NCBI GenBank assembly: GCA_003139735.1
Contig: PLGA01000510.1
Coordinates: forward strand, 1 to 16,317
DNA from: Bryobacterales bacterium
Lineage (GTDB): Bacteria; Acidobacteriota; Terriglobia; Bryobacterales; Bryobacteraceae
Reading direction: 5' to 3'
DNA: 16,317 bases
In this document: one piece after another, positions 15,667 to 16,317 of the stretch
How the letters are laid out: the number at the start of each line of letters is the position of its first letter
Numbering within the stretch: the stretch's first letter is position 1
Notes under the pieces: generated by a model
Told to the model about the DNA's origin: nothing
Databases searched by the model: none
What the model saw: the letters and a program-made list of their open reading frames with translations, nothing else
Translations under genes and position numbers: made by a program

Positions 15667-16146
15667 ATGCTCCGCTGGAATCGATGGTTTGAACCCGACC
15701 GCCGCCTGCTCTCCCTGATCCTGGCGGTGGCCTTGATTCTGGGGGGAACGCTTCTCTGGCTGGGCTGGATCCTGGTCCAGCAGGATCGCGCTTCGACCGC
15801 GCAGCGGCTTCAGGACCAGCGTGACATCGCCGCCGATCTGGCGGTCACCGCGCTCCAGAAGGCGTTAGCCCGCGCCGAGGAGCAACTGGCCGATCTCGCG
15901 GGTCTTCCGCCGTCTAAGGCACCGCAGCGGTTCGCCGAATTCGCCGCCGGTCTCCCAGGCGATAGCGTTCTCATCGCGGACGCCGACGCGGAGGTTTTGG
16001 CTTATCCCGACCGGCGGCTTCCGTTTTATCCCGTGCGGCCCGCCGAGCGCGAGCCGCCCGCGTCTCTGTTCGCGGAGGCCGAGAAGTTGGAATTGCGACA
16101 GAAAGACTATCCGCGCGCCCTGGCCCCGTTGCGGGAAATGGCCAAG
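15667..16146 (+). pseudogene. Sensor histidine kinase, N-terminal fragment
   Basis: From ATG 15667 the protein begins with a basic segment and one strong membrane helix (about residues 14-37). An extracytoplasmic coiled region rich in Gln, Ala and Asp follows, and then a domain ending in Tyr-Pro-Arg-Ala-Leu-Ala-Pro-Leu-Arg-Glu-Met-Ala-Lys. This layout is familiar from membrane-anchored kinases of Acidobacteriota. After residue 160 (about 16146) the frame turns into low-quality sequence and stops at 16251, with no second membrane helix, HisKA or ATPase domain. No clear Shine-Dalgarno site is visible before the ATG. It appears cut by a rearrangement or insertion. Confidence 0.6.
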
Positions 16147-16317
16147 TGCCTGCTGGGCGGGAGAGGCCATCGTCTTCCTGTGGCCCTCCCGCCGCTCCAA
16201 ACCCACGGGCGGAGGACAGAAAGCGGTCGTCTGTCCCGCTTGGCGCGCTAGGTCAGCGGTACCCTGACTCAGCCCTGCGTGTAACCTGACGGTTCTCCAC
16301 TATGAGTTGGAGCAACG
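16147..16317. other. Unidentified sequence replacing the kinase gene; possible edge of a mobile element
   Basis: The kinase frame loses coding character at about 16147. The remaining 171 bases have no recognisable protein on either strand; the longest minus-strand frame entering from the right ends at a TGA near 16238. This would fit the 3' end of a gene or element lying beyond the window. I found no terminal repeat that would prove a mobile element. Confidence 0.3.

Overview
The window is GC-rich and carries no rRNA, tRNA, CRISPR array or complete insertion sequence that I can see. Its gene styles suggest an Acidobacteriota genome, probably near Bryobacterales/Solibacter: a TPR plus PD40 beta-propeller secreted protein, a HAE-type RND efflux operon with a DUF2892 gene, and a membrane-anchored histidine kinase with an extracytoplasmic domain. 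This assignment is inferred from family resemblance and is not certain.

Layout. (1) Positions 5755 to 1, minus strand: one tightly packed operon of about ten genes, often joined by ATGA or TAATG overlaps. In order of transcription it encodes an OsmC-family protein, a soluble zf-HC2 anti-sigma-like protein, a small unknown protein, a two-cluster ferredoxin, a DGC domain fused to a lipoylatable glycine-cleavage H-protein domain, two stand-alone DGC proteins, a lipoate-protein ligase-like protein, an exported SAM methyltransferase, a chromate transporter ChrA and a CcmH-like protein cut by the window edge. (2) Positions 5756-5867: a divergent intergenic region with two concentric inverted repeats sharing the centre 5805. 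(3) Positions 5868-11855, plus strand: outer membrane efflux protein, lipoprotein adaptor, RND pump, DUF2892 protein and a 28-residue membrane peptide, all overlapping or closely spaced. (4) Positions 11856-13253: two inverted repeats, then a rearrangement scar in which the C-terminal end of a universal stress protein (minus) abuts the C-terminal end of a histidine kinase (plus), followed by an OmpR-type response regulator with an internal TAG. (5) Positions 13332-15411: a frameshifted TPR/PD40 protein. (6) Positions 15667 to about 16143: the N-terminal half of a histidine kinase, which then runs into unidentified sequence.

The strongest candidate for an undescribed system is region 1. A lipoyl carrier protein, the enzyme that could load it, a ferredoxin and three DGC proteins are co-encoded, with no glycine-cleavage P, T or L genes in the window. 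This points to a lipoyl-based redox or thiol/metal chemistry distinct from glycine cleavage. The divergent RND/DUF2892 operon and ChrA hint at detoxification or sulfur/oxyanion handling, but no substrate can be read from the sequence.

Caution: at least six reading frames are broken, each by one small change (chrA, the small protein, the ferredoxin, the DGC-H fusion, the response regulator and the propeller protein), and the lipoate ligase end may also be shifted. Two sites look like homopolymer-length changes and one like an AT duplication, so assembly error is as likely as genuine gene decay.
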